64,000 bases of DNA, from contig JAVVDW010000001.1 in the NCBI GenBank assembly GCA_032251335.1, positions 186,001-250,000 on the forward strand. Direction: 5' to 3'. The position numbers and the translations under genes are program-made. This document shows positions 33,940 through 41,842 of this stretch, piece by piece. Positions within the stretch are counted from its first letter, which is position 1; every line of letters begins with the position of its first letter. The notes under the pieces were generated by a model. It was not told the DNA's origin. It did not search any database and worked only from the letters and a program-made list of their open reading frames with translations. Source of the DNA: UM-FILTER-40-17 sp032251335. GTDB taxonomy: Bacteria > Bacteroidota > Bacteroidia > Flavobacteriales > Flavobacteriaceae.

Positions 33940-34893
33940 ATGCGCACATTTCTTGCCCCTGTCTTGTTGTTGCTATTGTTGAACGCCTGTGTTTCAACCA
34001 AGGTTTACAACGAATTGTCTGACAAATACAGCAAACTCAAATCGGAGAACGAAGCACTTTTCAACGAAAATGACAAGCTGGCTAACGACTTGAAAGCTGC
34101 TCGTGCAGACTTGGCTTCGACCAAAAGTGAATATGAAAAAACACTGGCGGCCAAAAATAAATTGGAAAGCGACATCACGGCACTGCAAAACAATTTGCAA
34201 AATCTGCAACAAGCCTATGATGCATTGGAGCAAAACAGCAATACGGCCATTGCGGAAAATTTGGCTAAAAATAGGGAATTGCTCAGCCAGTTAAAACAAA
34301 GAGAAGACGCCTTGGCACAAGAACAAGCCAGACTTGAACAGTTAGAGCGTGAACTCGCACTCAGATCCGGTCGTGTGGACGAGCTTGAAAAACTCATCAA
34401 AGACAAAGAAGATGCGCTGAAAAGGCTCAAAGATGCAGTTTCTCAAGCCCTTCTTAATTTTGATGGAAACGGACTCGCCATCGAACAAAAAGACGGCAAA
34501 ATCTATGTATCCATGGAGAACAAACTTTTGTTTGACTCTGGCAGTTGGGCCATTGGCACGCGCGGAAGGCAAGCTGTAGAAGCTTTGGGCAAAGTGTTGG
34601 CAGAGAATAAGGATATTTCAATCCTCATAGAAGGACACACAGATAATGTACCCTACAGAGGAAGTGTTGAAATTAAGGACAATTGGGATTTGTCAACCAA
34701 GCGTGCCACAGCAGTTGTTTCCATTTTACAAGAAAACAAACAGATTAATTTGCGCAACATCACAGCTGCCGGTCGTGGCGAATATGCCCCGGTTGCTACC
34801 AACGAAACCGCAGAAGGCAAAGCCAAAAACAGACGTATTGAGGTGATTCTGACACCCAATTTAGAAGCCATCACCAAACTCTTAAACGAATAG
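33940..34893 (+). CDS. OmpA-family peptidoglycan-binding lipoprotein with long coiled coil
   Basis: The 317-residue protein has a lipoprotein signal (LLLLLNAC, C17). A long heptad-rich coiled coil spans about 20-175. The OmpA C-terminal domain (about 180-310) contains LLFDSGSWAIG, IEGHTDNVPYRG, NWDLSTKRATAVVSIL and the NRRIEVILTP end motif that binds diaminopimelate. It would span from outer membrane to cell wall, with the coiled coil as spacer. It converges on the GNAT-nitrilase gene with a 6-bp gap and no separate terminator. Confidence 0.92.
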   Translation: MRTFLAPVLLLLLLNACVSTKVYNELSDKYSKLKSENEALFNENDKLANDLKAARADLASTKSEYEKTLAAKNKLESDITALQNNLQNLQQAYDALEQNSNTAIAENLAKNRELLSQLKQREDALAQEQARLEQLERELALRSGRVDELEKLIKDKEDALKRLKDAVSQALLNFDGNGLAIEQKDGKIYVSMENKLLFDSGSWAIGTRGRQAVEALGKVLAENKDISILIEGHTDNVPYRGSVEIKDNWDLSTKRATAVVSILQENKQINLRNITAAGRGEYAPVATNETAEGKAKNRRIEVILTPNLEAITKLLNE

Positions 34894-34899
34894 TAATCC

Positions 34900-36426
34900 C
34901 TATTTTTTCCTGAGTTCGTATAGGTCGTTTCGCCTGTCTTTCAGGTTTCGAACACTTCCAAATTGGTTGAGTTCTTTCAACAAATCCATATCCACGTCTG
35001 CCACCAAAATCATTTCCGAATTGGGTGTGGCTTCCGCTTTGATACCATAGGTTGGAAAAGAAAAATCACAAGGCGTAAAGACTACCGACTGGGCAAATTG
35101 TATGTCCATATTTTGTACTTTAGGCAAGTTGCCTACGCTGCCCGATATGGCCACATAACACTCGTTTTCAATAGCGCGTGCTTGAGCACAATGCCGCACA
35201 CGCGAATAGCCGTTTTGGGTGTCCGTTAGAAAGGGAACAAATAACAAATTCATTCCTTCTAATGCCAGCAAGCGACTCAGTTCGGGGAATTCTACATCGT
35301 AACATATCAAAATACCTATTTTGCCACAGTCTGTGTTGAAAGTTTGAATTTGATCACCGCCTTTCATTCCCCAAACTTTAGATTCATCGGGGGTGACGTG
35401 AATCTTAGTGTATTTTTCAATGGTACCGTCTCTTCTGCACAAAAATCCTACGTTGTATAGGGTGCCATCGTCCAAATAAGGCATACTGCCGGTAATAATG
35501 TTAATGTTGTAAGAAATGGCCAATGCCGAAAAAGCATCGCGAATTTGCTCTGTATAAGACGCTAGTTTCCTTATGGCATCCGGCTCCGACAAATGGTTGT
35601 ACTCGGCCATCAAGGGCGCGTTGAAAAACTCTGGAAATAAAGCAAAATCACAACGATAGCCGGATACGGCATCTACAAAAAATTCGGCTTGTTCCATGAG
35701 TTCTTTCATGCCTTTATAGAGTCGCATTTGCCATTGCACTAAGCCCAATCTCACTATGGTTTTGTCGGTTTTGGCACTTTTTCGGGGTTTGGTGTAATAA
35801 ACGTTATCCCAAGCCAAAATAGCTGCGTATTCCTGCGATGCCTTGTCGCCTTCCAGATAATTTTTAACCACTTTTTTGACGTGAAAATCATTGGCGAGTT
35901 GAAAGTTAAGTACCGGATCGTGTATGTCTCTTTCGCGTACTTTATCTATGTACTGTTTGGGGGTGAGCTGCTTTGCAAATTTGTGATAATTGGGCAGTCT
36001 GCCACCAAACAAAATGCCTTTGAGGTTCATTTTTTCACAAAGTTCTTTTCTGTAGTCGTAGAAACGACGTCCCAAACGCAGACCTCTAAATTTAGGCTTG
36101 ATAAATACATCAATACCGTACAAGATGTTCCCTTTCAAGGTATGCGTACTGAAGGTGTAATCACCTGTCACTTCTCTATAGGTGTGGCTGTCCTCCCAGC
36201 GATCGTCATCAACTATAATAGATAGCGCGCAACCCGCCAGTTCGTCATCTATTTTGATACCGATTTGCCCTTCGGGAAAAATTGAAATGAGTTTTTGGAC
36301 ATGGGATTCGCTCCAATAAGAATTGGGCATGTTTCTGTAGGCTTCTATCATTACATCCTTCAATTCTTGATAGTCATGAAGCGATAAATACTCCAGTGAA
36401 ACTTTGTTGATGTCTTTAATATCCAT
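34900..36426 (-). CDS. Fused GNAT acetyltransferase and carbon-nitrogen hydrolase
   Basis: The 508-residue protein joins an N-terminal GNAT domain (about 1-200, with FIKPKFRGLRLGRRFYDYRK) to a C-terminal nitrilase-superfamily amidohydrolase domain (about 225-500). The nitrilase triad is present: glutamate in FALFPEFFNAP, lysine in YTKIHVTPDE and cysteine in ILICYDVEFPELSR. Similar fusions are known in bacteria (YhcX type), but their substrate is not firmly known. The enzyme is predicted to be cytoplasmic. The gene stands alone, divergent from glycogen synthase. Confidence 0.9.
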   Translation of the reverse strand: MDIKDINKVSLEYLSLHDYQELKDVMIEAYRNMPNSYWSESHVQKLISIFPEGQIGIKIDDELAGCALSIIVDDDRWEDSHTYREVTGDYTFSTHTLKGNILYGIDVFIKPKFRGLRLGRRFYDYRKELCEKMNLKGILFGGRLPNYHKFAKQLTPKQYIDKVRERDIHDPVLNFQLANDFHVKKVVKNYLEGDKASQEYAAILAWDNVYYTKPRKSAKTDKTIVRLGLVQWQMRLYKGMKELMEQAEFFVDAVSGYRCDFALFPEFFNAPLMAEYNHLSEPDAIRKLASYTEQIRDAFSALAISYNINIITGSMPYLDDGTLYNVGFLCRRDGTIEKYTKIHVTPDESKVWGMKGGDQIQTFNTDCGKIGILICYDVEFPELSRLLALEGMNLLFVPFLTDTQNGYSRVRHCAQARAIENECYVAISGSVGNLPKVQNMDIQFAQSVVFTPCDFSFPTYGIKAEATPNSEMILVADVDMDLLKELNQFGSVRNLKDRRNDLYELRKK

Positions 36427-36609
36427 AGTTGCTTTTCGGCTAATTTACAATTTTTAATCAGTCTTTAAAAGTGATTTTGTTAAACCTCTTTAAGGCTAGC
36501 CTAAATTATTGTTAAGCTGTAAGAATACTTGATTTTTAAAGACCTAAATTACTGCGTGACACAATTTGACCACCAAAGCTTTGTTGCAAAACCTTAAAAT
36601 ACCATTATT

Positions 36610-38208
36610 ATGAGCAAACATTTTGTCTTTGTTGCTGCGGAGAACGACGGCATCAAAAATTGTAAAGCAGGTGGCATGGGTGATGTTGTTCGCGACGTAC
36701 CCGGTGAAATTGCCAAATCTGGGCATCAAATTAGTGTGATTACACCGGCTTATGGCCGGCTACACCTACAAGATAGCAAGTTGGTCAAAAAAATACCTTT
36801 GCTTTTTAGGGGCAATCAGATTACGGTCGACTTATACGCCGTCAAAGCGAAACATCCAAATCCTCGCATCCATCATTATGTTGTACATCACGACGAAATA
36901 ACTTCGGGAAATTTAGCTCAAATATACCATCACGACGCCGACGAGCCCTTTGCTACAGACGCTAACAAATTTGCACTGTTTTGCAGAGCCGTCGCCAAAA
37001 TACTAAAAGAAGACATCCTTGGAAAAGCAGATATTGTGCATTTGCACGACTGGCACACAGCTTTGATTTTATTGCTTCGAGCATCACATCCGTACTTCAA
37101 GTCACTTCAAGATATTCGATTCGTGTTTTCAATTCACAACCTCGCCTTGCAGGGAATTCGTCCCATTAAAGACAATCCCTCATCGCTTCAAGCCTGGTAT
37201 CCGGAACTTGAATTTGACGAAAATTTAGTCAGAGATTCTCGCTACACCCAATGCATCAACCTGATGGGAATAGGCATTCGTTTGGCTGATGCCATCCACA
37301 CGGTCTCCCCTACTTACAAAAATGAAATTTTGATGCCGAGTGAACCTCCTGTTTTTATAGGCGGAGAAGGCCTCGAAATGGATTTGGTAAAAGCAGATAC
37401 TGAAAAAAGGCTATTTGGTATTTTAAACGGCATCCATTACGATAAAAACGCCAACCATGCCGAGGGAACTTTGCTAGAAAATTGCATGAGTGCCATTTTT
37501 AACTGGTTGACCATCAAAGATACAAATATCAATAGCGATTTTTTGGTACACACCGGTAAAAAATTGGCTACCATGTTTGAGAACAAACCTTCTTTTATAG
37601 CCGCAAGCGTCGCCAGGTTGACAGACCAAAAGTTCTTTCTCTACAAGAAGTATCCGGAGGTATTTGGTATGATGCTAGACAAATTAAAATCGATAAATGG
37701 CATTTACATCTTGCTCGGCACCGGCGACCTTTCCTACGATGCTTATTTTAAAGAAATTAGCCATCAATATCAAAATTTCATTTTTATCAATGGACAATCT
37801 GATGCGGTTGTTCGTTCCATTTACCGAGAAGCAGATTTATACCTGATGCCGAGTTTGTTTGAACCCTGCGGCATCAGTCAAATGCTGGCGATGCAACACG
37901 GACAACCTTGTTTGGTTCACAATACGGGTGGACTTAGAGACACCGTCGGACATATGATAAATGGTTTTACATTTGGTGGAGGCACCACGTTTATGAAAGC
38001 CAAAAACATGCTAGCTGTTTTTGACGAAGCCATAGATATGTACACATCGAACCCTGATGAATGGATGAAGATTTCCAAGCTGGCTCTGCAAGCGCGTTTT
38101 GATTGGGCAAAATCTGTGGACAGTTACTTTACGCACCTCTATAATATGCCTGATTTGCATACAAAAGTATCGGATGATGTCTCCTTTAAACAAATCACTA
38201 CAGACTAA
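36610..38208 (+). CDS. glgA: Glycogen/starch synthase (GT5 family)
   Basis: The 532-residue glycosyltransferase extends alpha-1,4-glucan chains from a nucleotide-glucose donor. The N-terminal donor-binding motif, usually KxGGLADV, reads KAGGMGDVV here (about 18-26). The HLHDWHTALILLL, SIHNLALQG and C-terminal PSLFEPCGISQMLAMQHGQPCLVHNTGGLRDTV blocks (read in pieces) are clearly GT5. It is somewhat longer than E. coli GlgA (477). It precedes the glucan/sugar island on the same strand, separated by 162 bp that include a new promoter box. Confidence 0.88.
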   Translation: MSKHFVFVAAENDGIKNCKAGGMGDVVRDVPGEIAKSGHQISVITPAYGRLHLQDSKLVKKIPLLFRGNQITVDLYAVKAKHPNPRIHHYVVHHDEITSGNLAQIYHHDADEPFATDANKFALFCRAVAKILKEDILGKADIVHLHDWHTALILLLRASHPYFKSLQDIRFVFSIHNLALQGIRPIKDNPSSLQAWYPELEFDENLVRDSRYTQCINLMGIGIRLADAIHTVSPTYKNEILMPSEPPVFIGGEGLEMDLVKADTEKRLFGILNGIHYDKNANHAEGTLLENCMSAIFNWLTIKDTNINSDFLVHTGKKLATMFENKPSFIAASVARLTDQKFFLYKKYPEVFGMMLDKLKSINGIYILLGTGDLSYDAYFKEISHQYQNFIFINGQSDAVVRSIYREADLYLMPSLFEPCGISQMLAMQHGQPCLVHNTGGLRDTVGHMINGFTFGGGTTFMKAKNMLAVFDEAIDMYTSNPDEWMKISKLALQARFDWAKSVDSYFTHLYNMPDLHTKVSDDVSFKQITTD

Positions 38209-38339
38209 CCAAATAAGTCTGTTTTATTAATCTTTTATTAATTAAAGTGACTAAGTGTTAAGTTTAGATTAAGCATTTAACTTATTTGATAGTTTTATAT
38301 TTAAAAAATGCGTATTTTACCTCAATATTATTAACTGCG

Positions 38340-38347
38340 TAAGTTTG
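38340..38347 (+). promoter_or_regulatory. -7 promoter box (TAAGTTTG) of the sugar island
   Basis: TAAGTTTG matches TAnnTTTG and lies 23 bp before the TTG start of the GMC gene at 38371. With it, the island from 38371 on would have its own promoter, separate from glgA. Confidence 0.5.
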
Positions 38348-38370
38348 CCTTCAGAAAGCCGACTTTACAC

Positions 38371-39930
38371 TTGAAAGAAATTAACCTTAAACTTAATCTT
38401 TTGACACATTTTGATTTCATTATCATCGGCACAGGAGCCGGTGGCGGTACACTTGCAGCCAAACTGGCGCCTACGGGTAAGAAAATTTTAATTTTAGAAC
38501 GAGGGGGATACATCCCCAAAGAAAAAGAGAATTGGGATACCGAAGAAGTATTTTTAAAAGCCCGATACAAAGCCAAGGAAACTTGGTTAGACAAAAACGA
38601 CAAACCTTTTCATCCGGGCATTCATTACTGCGTAGGCGGCAACACCAAAATGTATGGTGCGGCTTTGCTTAGACTTCGTGAACGCGATTTTGAGGAAGTA
38701 AAACACCACGGAGGCGTTTCGCCCGCTTGGCCTATTTCATATAAAGATTTACAACCTTACTACTTACAGGCTGAAAAAATGTATCACGTACACGGTTTGC
38801 GCGGTAGCGATCCTACAGAACCCAAAGAAACACAACCTTACCCTTTGGCACCGCTGACACACGAACCGAGAATACAGGAGCTCTATGACGACATACAAAA
38901 ATTGGGGCTCAAACCCTTTCCTTTGCCAATAGGGGTTAAAGTGCCCAAAAGCGGTGATGCCCCTTTTGTGCTAGACAGATTTGATGGTTTTCCCGACCCT
39001 ACCGAATCTAAAGGTGATTCGCATGTAGATGGCGTCAAAGAGGCATTGAAATATCCCAATGTGCAATTGCAAACAGACGCTTTGGTTGAAAAATTATTGA
39101 CGGATACGAGCGGCAAAAAAATAGAAGCTGTACAGACAAAAATAAACAATGAAGAAGTCACCTACACTGCCGACATTGTTTTTGTGGCCTGTGGCGCCAT
39201 CAACTCGGCAGCTTTGTTGCTGCGTTCTGCCAATGCACATCATCCCAAAGGACTCGGCAACAGTTCGGACGTAGTAGGCCGTCATTATATGGCACATAAC
39301 AACTCGGCTTTGTTGGCTATTTCTAAAAAGCCCAATCCCACTAAATTCGGCAAAACATTTGCTGTAAATGATTTTTATTTTGGGGATGATGATTTTCAAT
39401 TCCCCATGGGTCATATTCAGATGCTCGGCAAGTCTGATCCGGTGATGTACAAAGAAGATGCGCCTTCTATTGCACCCGGTTTTTCACTAGAATTAATGGC
39501 TAATCACGCTTTAGACTTTTGGATGACATCCGAAGACCTCCCCGATCCGGAAAATAGGGTTACCTTAACCGAAGATGGGCAAATTAAGTTGATATATAAA
39601 GAAAACAACCTTGAAGGTCACAAGCGCTTGCAGAAAAAACTCAGGTGGATGGTTGAACATGCCGGTTGTGAATCGCATATTTTCCCAAGCCATCTGTATT
39701 TGGGTAAAAAAATTCCGTTGGCCGGCACGGCACATCAATGTGGCACCATCAGGTTTGGCAATGATCCAAAAACATCTGCTTTGGACACTTTTTGCAAATC
39801 GCATGATGTTGAGAATCTATATGTGGTAGATGGCAGTTTTTTTCCGTCCAGTTCGGCTGTCAATCCGGCTTTAACCATCATGGCCATGGCGATTCGGGTA
39901 GCGGAACATATCAAATCTGACATTCTTTAA
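38371..39930 (+). CDS. Second GMC-family oxidoreductase, without the cysteine motif
   Basis: The 519-residue flavoprotein has the FAD motif GTGAGGG (20-26), LERGG (42-46) and the GMC C-terminal elements AGTAHQCGTIRFG and SSSAVNPALTIMAMAIRVAEH (read in pieces). In the region matching the Fe-S segment of the other GMC enzyme, residues 199-220 read FVLDRFDGFPDP then TESKGDSHVDG, with no cysteine. Relatives I recall have several cysteines there. The start is TTG at 38371, since a stop lies 12 codons upstream with no ATG between. No signal peptide is visible. Substrate unknown; context suggests a sugar or polyol. Confidence 0.85.
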   Translation: MKEINLKLNLLTHFDFIIIGTGAGGGTLAAKLAPTGKKILILERGGYIPKEKENWDTEEVFLKARYKAKETWLDKNDKPFHPGIHYCVGGNTKMYGAALLRLRERDFEEVKHHGGVSPAWPISYKDLQPYYLQAEKMYHVHGLRGSDPTEPKETQPYPLAPLTHEPRIQELYDDIQKLGLKPFPLPIGVKVPKSGDAPFVLDRFDGFPDPTESKGDSHVDGVKEALKYPNVQLQTDALVEKLLTDTSGKKIEAVQTKINNEEVTYTADIVFVACGAINSAALLLRSANAHHPKGLGNSSDVVGRHYMAHNNSALLAISKKPNPTKFGKTFAVNDFYFGDDDFQFPMGHIQMLGKSDPVMYKEDAPSIAPGFSLELMANHALDFWMTSEDLPDPENRVTLTEDGQIKLIYKENNLEGHKRLQKKLRWMVEHAGCESHIFPSHLYLGKKIPLAGTAHQCGTIRFGNDPKTSALDTFCKSHDVENLYVVDGSFFPSSSAVNPALTIMAMAIRVAEHIKSDIL

Positions 39931-39947
39931 CAACCAACACCAATTTT

Positions 39948-40958
39948 ATGAGAACCTTTCAAACGTTGGTTTTAACGCTGCTTTTGATTTCTACAAGCTG
40001 GGTGGTTAGATCGCAATCGGCTAAAAATGTGAATGAAGTGACCATCACTGTGTCCAATTTAGATGCAATACTTCCCTTTTATACTGACATTTTACCTTTT
40101 AAAATTGAAGAAAGATTTAGCATCGCGGCAGAAACAACAGCCAAGTTGTTTAATATTTCCAAATCGGTTGCTACTGTAAAGGCCGTTCGCTTATCGCTTG
40201 GTGAAGAACACATCGTTTTGCAGGAGTTTCCTGAAGCAACTAAACAACAAACCATTCCGGGCGACTCTAAGAGTAACGACCTTTGGTTTCAGCACATCGC
40301 TATAGTGGTTTCAGATATGGACAAAGCTTATGAAATACTGCGAAAAAATCGGGTGACCCATGTATCTACATCACCGCAAACTTTACCGGCCTATATTGCT
40401 GCCGCTGCCGGAATTAGCGCTTTTTACTTCCGCGATCCGGATGGTCACAACCTTGAGCTCATCTACTTTCCGCCGGGAAAAGGCAATCCGAAGTGGCAGC
40501 AGACATCCGATAAAATTTTTCTGGGTATAGACCACACAGCTATCGGAGTTTCTGACACGCCTTCTCAACAAAAATTTTATGAGTCTATCGGACTCAAATT
40601 GGCAGGCACCAGCGAAAATTACGGTCCGGAGCAAGAACACCTCAATCAGGTTTTTGGTGCCCGACTAGATATATCCGGATTGATGGCTCAGAAAGGAATG
40701 GGTGTCGAATTCCTGGAATACATTGCACCTCCAGGCGGAAGAAAATACCCGAATAATAGCAATGTTACCGATTTGTGGCATTGGCATTCCTCCATCGAAG
40801 TGAGCGACTTGGACTACTTGTATCAACAATTAAAAAATAGAGATATAGAAATTGTTTCCAAAGAGATCGTCGATCTCAAAAACACAAAAATCAATGCTTC
40901 TAGGGGAATCGTCATCAGAGATTTAGACGGGCATGCCCTTTTGTTATTCGAAAATTAA
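39948..40958 (+). CDS. Secreted two-domain VOC (glyoxalase/dioxygenase fold) protein
   Basis: The 336-residue protein has a signal peptide (about 1-23, ending SWVVRSQ) and two VOC modules, about 28-175 and 185-335. Each has the paired pattern ending in an acidic metal-type residue: FRDPDGHNLELIYFPPGK in the first, VIRDLDGHALLLFEN in the second. It starts 17 bp after the GMC gene and is probably co-transcribed. An exported VOC protein between a GMC oxidoreductase and an SDR is unusual; it might act on the oxidation product, for example as an epimerase or isomerase. That role is speculation. Confidence 0.83.
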   Translation: MRTFQTLVLTLLLISTSWVVRSQSAKNVNEVTITVSNLDAILPFYTDILPFKIEERFSIAAETTAKLFNISKSVATVKAVRLSLGEEHIVLQEFPEATKQQTIPGDSKSNDLWFQHIAIVVSDMDKAYEILRKNRVTHVSTSPQTLPAYIAAAAGISAFYFRDPDGHNLELIYFPPGKGNPKWQQTSDKIFLGIDHTAIGVSDTPSQQKFYESIGLKLAGTSENYGPEQEHLNQVFGARLDISGLMAQKGMGVEFLEYIAPPGGRKYPNNSNVTDLWHWHSSIEVSDLDYLYQQLKNRDIEIVSKEIVDLKNTKINASRGIVIRDLDGHALLLFEN

Positions 40959-40982
40959 AATTAACCTTTATAAGAAAAAACT

Positions 40983-41813
40983 ATGCAAAAAACTGTTCAA
41001 AAACCAAACAAAAGACTCTTCGGTCAAACAGCCATTATTACCGGTGCCAACTCCGGTATAGGCGAAGCCGTCGCAAAGGGCATCGGCATGGAAGGTGCCA
41101 ACGTCATTATAAACTACATTTCAAATCCGGAAGCTGCCGAAGAAATTGCGCACAACATCTGCAATGACGATATCTGTGGTCGTGCCATTCCGTTTAAAGC
41201 AGATGTGAGCAAAGAAGACCAGGTTCAAGCCATGTTTGATTTTGCCATCAAAGAGTTTGGTACGGTAGATATTTGCGTACCCAATGCCGGTATTCAAATA
41301 GATTATCCACTACATGAAATGTCTTTGCAAGCATGGCAGAAAGTCATAGATGTAAATCTAACAGGTCATTTTCTATGCGCCCGCGAAGCATTAAAAGAAT
41401 TTATTAGAAGAGGCATCAGACCCGAGGTGTCGCGTTCTTTGGGTAAAATCATTCATATGAGTTCTGTACACGAAATCATTCCATGGGCGGGTCATGCCAA
41501 CTATGCCGCTTCCAAAGGTGCCATCGTCATGCTGATGCAAAGTATTGCACAAGAATATGCTCCAATGAAAGTTCGTGCCAACAGCATTGCCCCGGGCGCT
41601 ATCAAAACACCTATCAACAAGGAAGCTTGGGATACACCCGAAGCCTTGGATAAACTCAACCAACTTATTCCTTATAAAAGAATTGGCGAGCCTAGTGATA
41701 TTGCATCCGCTGCCGTATGGCTGGCGTCAGACGAGTCAGAGTACATTAACGGCACAACCATATTTATAGATGGTGCCATGACTTGCTATCCGGGCTTTAC
41801 CACCAATGGATAG
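40983..41813 (+). CDS. SDR family oxidoreductase (glucose 1-dehydrogenase-like)
   Basis: The 276-residue classical short-chain dehydrogenase has the cofactor motif TGANSGIGEAVAKG (about 19-32), PNAGIQ, the catalytic serine in IHMSSVHEI and the YxxxK pair in NYAASKGAIV. The end TIFIDGAMTCYPGF is typical of glucose 1-dehydrogenase-like SDRs. It probably interconverts a sugar and its lactone or keto form with NAD(P). It follows the VOC gene by 24 bp and precedes the glucosidase by 29 bp. Confidence 0.9.
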   Translation: MQKTVQKPNKRLFGQTAIITGANSGIGEAVAKGIGMEGANVIINYISNPEAAEEIAHNICNDDICGRAIPFKADVSKEDQVQAMFDFAIKEFGTVDICVPNAGIQIDYPLHEMSLQAWQKVIDVNLTGHFLCAREALKEFIRRGIRPEVSRSLGKIIHMSSVHEIIPWAGHANYAASKGAIVMLMQSIAQEYAPMKVRANSIAPGAIKTPINKEAWDTPEALDKLNQLIPYKRIGEPSDIASAAVWLASDESEYINGTTIFIDGAMTCYPGFTTNG

Positions 41814-41842
41814 GAAAAACGAATTGTTTTAAAAAAAAATAT

